Shown here piece by piece: positions 43,083-64,000 of a stretch of DNA of 64,000 nt; the stretch's first letter is position 1; each line of letters opens with the position of its first letter. Origin of the DNA: Sycon ciliatum. Taxonomy: Eukaryota > Porifera > Calcarea > Leucosolenida > Sycettidae. The stretch spans positions 254,410 to 318,409 of the forward strand of contig NC_088646.1 in assembly GCF_964019385.1 (NCBI RefSeq). The letters run 5' to 3'. The notes beneath the pieces are model-generated. The model made no database searches. It worked only from the letters and a program-made list of their open reading frames with translations, and was not told the DNA's origin. The position numbers and the translations under genes are program-made.

Positions 43083-43173
43083 CAACCTGAACGTCCTCCG
43101 CTGAGTCTGCTATGTACTAAGCTCTGTCTCTGACATTGAGCACTCTCTGCAGCTCGGGGATCAACGGATTTTG

Positions 43174-43191
43174 ATGTATGTATGTATGTAT
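43174..43191. repeat. (TATG)n microsatellite
   Basis: Short tract between the 3' end of Penelope-like copy C and the 5' end of the next LINE. Confidence 0.9.
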
Positions 43192-43192
43192 T

Positions 43193-43473
43193 ACTTTGCC
43201 AGCAACGTCGAGGAGTGATATCCCACGCCAGTTATCGCATAACGTCAAATTGCCCTTCTTAGGAATCGGGACCAAAACGGCATCCTTCCACTCCTGTGGA
43301 ACTTCACCCGCCTGAAAGCAGTCAACCGCAAGCTCATGTAGCTTGGAGACGAGCATCGGGCCACCGTATTTCAGTAGTTCGGGCAAAATACCAGAGTATC
43401 CAGGTGCCTTCCTGTTTTGCAGAGTCCCAAGGGCCTTGCGGACTTCCTCAATTGTTGGCACCCCTGCGCACAT
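43193..43473 (-). pseudogene. Inverted 5' segment of LINE copy 2 (RT fingers region)
   Basis: On the minus strand an open frame encodes EEVRKALGTLQNRKAPGYSG, LPELLKYGGPMLVSKLHELA, PQEWKDAVLVPIPKKG and CDNWRGISLLDVAGKVI. This is the N-terminal part of a LINE RT (motifs 0 to 1). It is directly followed on the opposite strand by the C-terminal part of a LINE of similar type, so it is the inverted 5' portion of one insertion. Confidence 0.85.
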
Positions 43474-44623
43474 CAGCAGATGACGTGCAGCATGTCACTG
43501 AGTTTACCTACCTTGGTTGCCTCATAACACCTGATGGCACAACATCTGCAGACGTCACCCATCGCATAGCTGCAGCCTCCAAAGCTTTCGGACGCCTCCG
43601 TAAGCCAGTCTTACACAACAGAGATTTACCGGTCTCCACGAAACGTAATGTATACACAGCCACTGTTCTCTCAGCATTGCTGTATGGCTCTGAAACCTGG
43701 ACACCCCTGCAGCGGGATGTGCGTCGTTTGGAAGTATTCCACAACCAATGCTTGCGGACTATATTTGGCATCAGCGGAAAGAGGCAGCAAGAGGAACGCT
43801 TGTTCTCATCCACAGTCCGAACGTGGTGGGGTGATACCGAGCTAGTTACAGAGAAGATTATGTTTTGCAGACTGACTTGGCTTGGTCATGTTATCCGCAT
43901 GTCGCCCGAACGCTTGCCACGGCTACTCCTGTTCGGTTCACTGACCCAGACGCGACCTCAACACAAGCCCAAGAAGCGGTGGAAAGATGCAATCCGTGCT
44001 GACCTCAAGATGGCCAATGTCAAGGAGAGAGACTTGTGTGATGCAACCAGCTGCCGGAGTACTTGGAGGTCAGAATGCCGTGAAGCTGTTGCTTGCGCGC
44101 ACCGCACCAGGACTGAGCACAAGATCAAGCCGGTCCTGTGCGACACCTGCGGCCGGAGTTTCTCTCAGCCCCGCTACATGGCGCGTCACAAGTGCACAGT
44201 GGAGCGAGCAAAGCCGGTGAGAGAGCAGTCTGGGTCTGTTCAGTGTAATGCGTGCGGCCGCTGGCTCCTATCTCGTGGGGGCTTGGCGAACCATCGGTGC
44301 GGCAATGATCCAGCTCATTCCCTCAGCCAGCCTCGACGGCAGCAACAACAACAGAAACCGCCAGCAGTTCGAGACGGGGCAGGTTTGACGTGCCTTGTAT
44401 GCCAGCGAACCTTCACGTCCATCAGTGAAAGGACTCGACACAAGTGCAAACTGACTGACATCCAAACTACAGCGGCACCACCCCTGGAGTGCTCCACCTG
44501 TCACCGGACCTTCCGCTCGACTAGCGGCCGGACACACCACCGATGCGGCAGGGTGACTAGTACCATTTGACTTGTCCCTTCGGGGACTGCGTAGCCAGAC
44601 TTGGCAGCAGGATCAAGATCAAG
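43474..44623 (+). mobile_element. LINE copy 2, 3' segment with four zinc-knuckle-like fingers
   Basis: Frame 43484-44570 starts in the RT thumb region (FTYLGCLITPDGTTSADVTH, VLSALLYGSETWTPLQRDVR, FCRLTWLGHVIRMSPERLPR). It continues through KKRWKDAIRADLK into four fingers of spacing C-X2-C-X12-H-X-C (about 44140, 44240, 44395 and 44490). The catalytic YADD block is missing between this and the inverted segment. The 3' end meets a TATG tract at 44624. Confidence 0.85.
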
Positions 44624-44644
44624 ATGTATGTATGTATGTATGTA

Positions 44645-44683
<39 letters not shown>

Positions 44684-44690
44684 TGTGTAT
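44624..44690. repeat. (TATG)n followed by (GT)n
   Basis: TATG at 44624-44650 grading into GT, at the 3' end of LINE copy 2. Confidence 0.93.
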
Positions 44691-44769
44691 GTGTGTTGGC
44701 CTGGACGGCTGGGGACACCCCAGGTGGGGTATTCTGAGGTGGGGTATTCACCCCTGAGGTGGGGTATTC

Positions 44770-45118
44770 ACCGACAGAAGACTTGGTCGGATAGTTACGA
44801 TGCTGACACTCTCCTCGTCGCCCCCACCTCGGAGTCCTTCGCGAGGCTTTGCAAGCCCGCGAGTGGAGCAAATTACCGCACGAAGACGACGACTTGGAAC
44901 GACTCTGAGCGTTGGCTCATGGAATGTTCGCTCTGTTGTGGAGAGTGATGGACCAGTTCTAGCGGCAGCCGTGAGAGGAATCGTTTCCGATGATAAGCCA
45001 GAGCCATAGCTGCTGGAGATGGCTCTCTCGAACATGGTCCCGCTCGTCGTTCTATATTGTCGGCCCCGTAAGGGGACACGTGACCGTAATGGCAGTGTTT
45101 ACCAGGACCAGGACCAGG
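44770..45118 (+). mobile_element. LINE endonuclease-start fragment
   Basis: The frame at about 44800-45009 contains LSVGSWNVRSVVES, the typical first strand of an APE-type LINE endonuclease. It stops after about 40 more residues without further conserved blocks. Probably a 5' piece of a LINE; the family is unknown. Confidence 0.45.
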
Positions 45119-45212
45119 GTATGTGTGTGCATGTGTGTGTGTGTTTGTGTGTATACATGTGAGTACACATGTATACTGGCACTTTACTACAGTACATCTT
45201 CTTATGTTCTGT

Positions 45213-45322
45213 ATGGTTGAGTGGGTAGGGAATTTGGTTGAGTGGGTAGGGAATTTGGTTGAGTGGGTAGGGAATTTGGTTGAGTGCGTAGGGAATTTGG
45301 TTGAGTGGGTAGGGAATTTGAT
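45213..45322. repeat. 21-bp tandem repeat, five copies
   Basis: GAGTGGGTAGGGAATTTGGT repeats; it lies just downstream of the CDK2AP exon donor (minus strand). Confidence 0.9.
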
Positions 45323-45354
45323 GTGCACACGACTAAGGTCATAAGTGTACTTAC

Positions 45355-45933
45355 ACTTCTTTAGTCTCTCCATTGCAATACGAGATCCAGCGTACGCAGG
45401 TTTGATATCACGGCCAATTTCTTCTACAGCCACCATCAGTGCATGATACCGCTTTTCTAATTGTTCCTCTGGCGTTAGTACTACTGGTGCAGGCATGTCA
45501 GAACTGGGCACAAGATACTGGATTTGCTGTGTGATCGGCGCAGGCATTGTAGCAGGCACTGTAGTACTGGCAGTAGCTCCAGCAGTTGTAGCAGTTGTAG
45601 CTACTGCAGCAGCAGCAGCAGCAGCACCAGCAGTTGTGACAGTAGCTGGAGTTGGAACAGCAGCAGCAGGTATTTGGGAAGTATCTGTTGTTAACTGTTG
45701 ACTCATTGCTTGAGCTGCGATCGTGGAAGTGCTAGGAGTAGCCGTTGCAAGCATAGTGCTTGTAGCTGTTGTTGATGGTGCAGATGATGCCAGCGATGAC
45801 ACAGGCGCAGTTGCACCTGGTGCAGGTGCAGGCATTGGTGTGAGGCGGTCACTTGCTTCGGCAGACGTGTCCATAGTCGTCTTGCCAGTGGAAGCCTGTG
45901 CAGCACCGCTGGTATTGCCACTGTCACTCACAT
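45355..45933 (-). CDS. CDK2AP1: CDK2AP1/2 (DOC-1) homologue, one internal exon
   Basis: Exon of 579 nt, phase 1 in and phase 1 out, with acceptor TGTTCAG at its 5' end and donor GTAAGTAC at its 3' end. The last ~36 codons (EKRYHALMVAVEEIGRDIKP and AYAGSRIAMERLKK) match the conserved core of CDK2AP1/2, small proteins found in the NuRD chromatin complex and linked to CDK2 control. Before the core are about 150 residues rich in Ala, Thr, Pro and Ser with poly-Ala, much longer than in vertebrates. The first exon may be MDVAG (46510-46497, joining in phase), but that is weak. The last exon (about 20 residues) was not found and may lie beyond the transposon cluster. Whether this is CDK2AP1 or CDK2AP2 cannot be decided. 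Confidence 0.78.
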
Positions 45934-46019
45934 CTGAACATTTATACGCAGAAGCAGCACATATGCGTACACATGCACACACGCACATACATGTACACAC
46001 ACACTCAGACACTCAGATT

Positions 46020-46233
46020 CAGACACACACACACACACACGCACGCACACACACACACACACACACATGTACATCCATACATGCACGCGCGCACACACAC
46101 ACATACACACACACACACACACATACACACACACACATACACACACACATACACACACACACATACACACACACACAAATGTATAGACACATGTGCGCGC
46201 ACACATGCAAGCACACACACACACGCACATACA
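46020..46233. repeat. (CA)n-rich tract
   Basis: Over 200 bp of CA dinucleotides with TACA and GCGC interruptions, 87 nt upstream of the CDK2AP exon in its intron. Frames through it are artefacts. Confidence 0.93.
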
Positions 46234-47571
46234 CATCTAACGATGGCAACGACAACACCCTACTAGTCTGTAGTACCAAGTAGGCAAGGGGGCATACGCC
46301 AGCATGTGACCAGAATGTGCAAATCTGCATACCATTTTTTCCAGGGTCAAGGCCGCAGAAAATGACCCCTGCGGCTCGCATATCCCAAACATGTATTTTC
46401 ATACAAACAATACAAACTAAAATGTGACATTTCGTGTCCAGGGGGGGATCTTGGAGGCCGTGAATGCCGTCTTGCACTACACGTGCATTTGTACCACCTG
46501 CGACATCCATTTAGACTACTAACCGTAACAAACTGCTCACCACAACCAATAAGGCACCAGAACTAAGAGAACGCCTGCACACATCATGACATCACTAGCC
46601 ACCGACTGTTTTTACCTCCCGCATCCGAAATTGGATCAGGACTATATTATTACTAATAGGCACATGGAAACACTCAAATAATTCCACACATCTACACAAA
46701 AATACAGAATTTAGGTGCAACGAGGGCAAAGTCAATTTTGCAGAATGTGGTCAATTTCTGGCTGTACATTTGCAATAAATTCGAATGCGTATGTAATGTA
46801 TCTTGTAATCAGGTACACACTCAAACGAAATCTTGAGTTTGGACTTGCTGCTGTCTGGGGGTAAGAGCTTCGACTTTAGCCTTGAGTAGTTCCTAACAAT
46901 ATACAATAATTATAATACCGCCTTTTGGCTCTGGGTGGCTTACCTCTGTTGGGCTCCATGGATTCCATGTGTTCACGTATCTACAATTGTACGTCCTCTT
47001 GAAGTCAAAAGTACTAAAATGATACGAATGAAAAAGTATTCAATGAAAGTGCAATTGCTTGAAAGGAAATAATTGACGACACCTCAACAGCTTACAACGG
47101 ACAAAGTGACACGGAAGATCACCAGTACAACGCGAAACATAACGTCCGTGCATTCATCGTCAAAAGTGGCATACGGACATACAGAGTTGCGTACCTCATT
47201 TTTGCGCAAAAAAGAGTGAAATTGCAGAAAAATTCCCACGTGGCGCCAAATTTTTGATTCGTCAAAATATTCATCAAATGAATTCAGCTGGAGACAGAGT
47301 GGAGGATAATCCAACGAAGTATTAGTTTGAGTATTCTCGTTCTCTTCGTTAGGGAGGAAGGCAGAAGAGCTGCTTGTTCAAGAGGGAAGGCTGCCAGGAC
47401 ACTTGGTAGTATTTAGACGAAAGTCGCGGAGAGCATATGATTGTTTGCTTTTGAGGTGAAAAACGAATCTGAATTCCTCTGTCAACCTCTAATTCAGTGA
47501 ATTTGCTCACTAGTTTTTGAGAATGCATTCATGATGACACATGTGGGCATACACATAGTAATAAAGTAGTG
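46234..47571. promoter_or_regulatory. Intergenic region between divergent CDK2AP and ANAPC1
   Basis: No exon is supported apart from the doubtful CDK2AP start at 46510. The sequence is unique and AT-rich. The ANAPC1 ATG lies at 47572 and the CDK2AP 5' end on the other strand, so a two-way promoter is likely. No TATA box is clear. Confidence 0.4.

Positions 47572-64000
<16,429 letters not shown>

Larger units (their letters stand above)
39942..43172 (+). mobile_element. Penelope-like element, copy C, with two pseudo-LTRs
   Basis: Plus strand: pseudo-LTR 39942 to about 40470, ORF 40530-42641, pseudo-LTR 42643-43172. The 3' end includes the first ~45 nt of the element's own 5' sequence (GCTCTGTCTCTGACATTGAG to CAACGGATT), as if a tandem template had been copied past its junction, and then meets GATGTATGTATG. 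It is the mirror image of copy B. Confidence 0.9.

Overview
This is a eukaryotic, animal nuclear window. It holds spliced genes with GT/AG introns, dense simple-sequence DNA, and many DNA-transposon (MITE) and retroelement copies. The four host genes are recognisable metazoan orthologues. Their divergence from the vertebrate proteins, the compact introns and the repeat content suggest a marine or early-branching invertebrate. The species cannot be named from the sequence.

Layout. (1) 126-14051, minus: an OCA2 (P protein) homologue. Fifteen exons were found, one expected exon was not, and the C-terminal part lies beyond the left edge. (2) 14052-16540: an intergenic head-to-head promoter region with one MITE. 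(3) 16541-26753, plus: a complete 11-exon ABHD18 homologue whose introns carry a LINE, a SINE-like pair, MITEs and many tandem arrays. (4) 26754-30540: 3' flank and intergenic DNA. (5) 30549-44690: a transposon cluster built on (TATG)n tracts. It contains three intact, 703-codon Penelope-like elements (reverse transcriptase plus GIY-YIG endonuclease), one truncated copy, two damaged LINEs and a MITE. It also contains at least eight hammerhead-ribozyme motifs, plus one weaker match. Two of the Penelope-like copies form a palindrome of about 6.4 kb. (6) 45355-45933, minus: the conserved exon of a CDK2AP1/2 (DOC-1) homologue. (7) 46234-47571: an intergenic head-to-head region. (8) 47572 to the right edge, plus: ANAPC1, thirteen exons, including one internal exon of 3741 nt. 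The gene continues past the window.

Gene functions. OCA2 is a membrane transporter or channel of the ArsB/NhaD-type fold. ABHD18 is an alpha/beta-hydrolase with a visible Ser-Asp-His triad. CDK2AP is a small chromatin and cell-cycle protein. ANAPC1 is the scaffold of the anaphase-promoting complex. CDK2AP and ANAPC1 are divergently arranged and both relate to cell-cycle control, so a shared promoter is possible but is inference.

The most interesting material is the hammerhead-bearing Penelope-like system and its repeated association with TATG microsatellites. Next are several exon-intron boundaries that have been captured by tandem repeats: trinucleotide tracts abutting splice acceptors, and splice donors amplified inside minisatellites. 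All exon calls were made by reading frames, phases and splice sites by eye and by recalled similarity to human family members. No database search was run.
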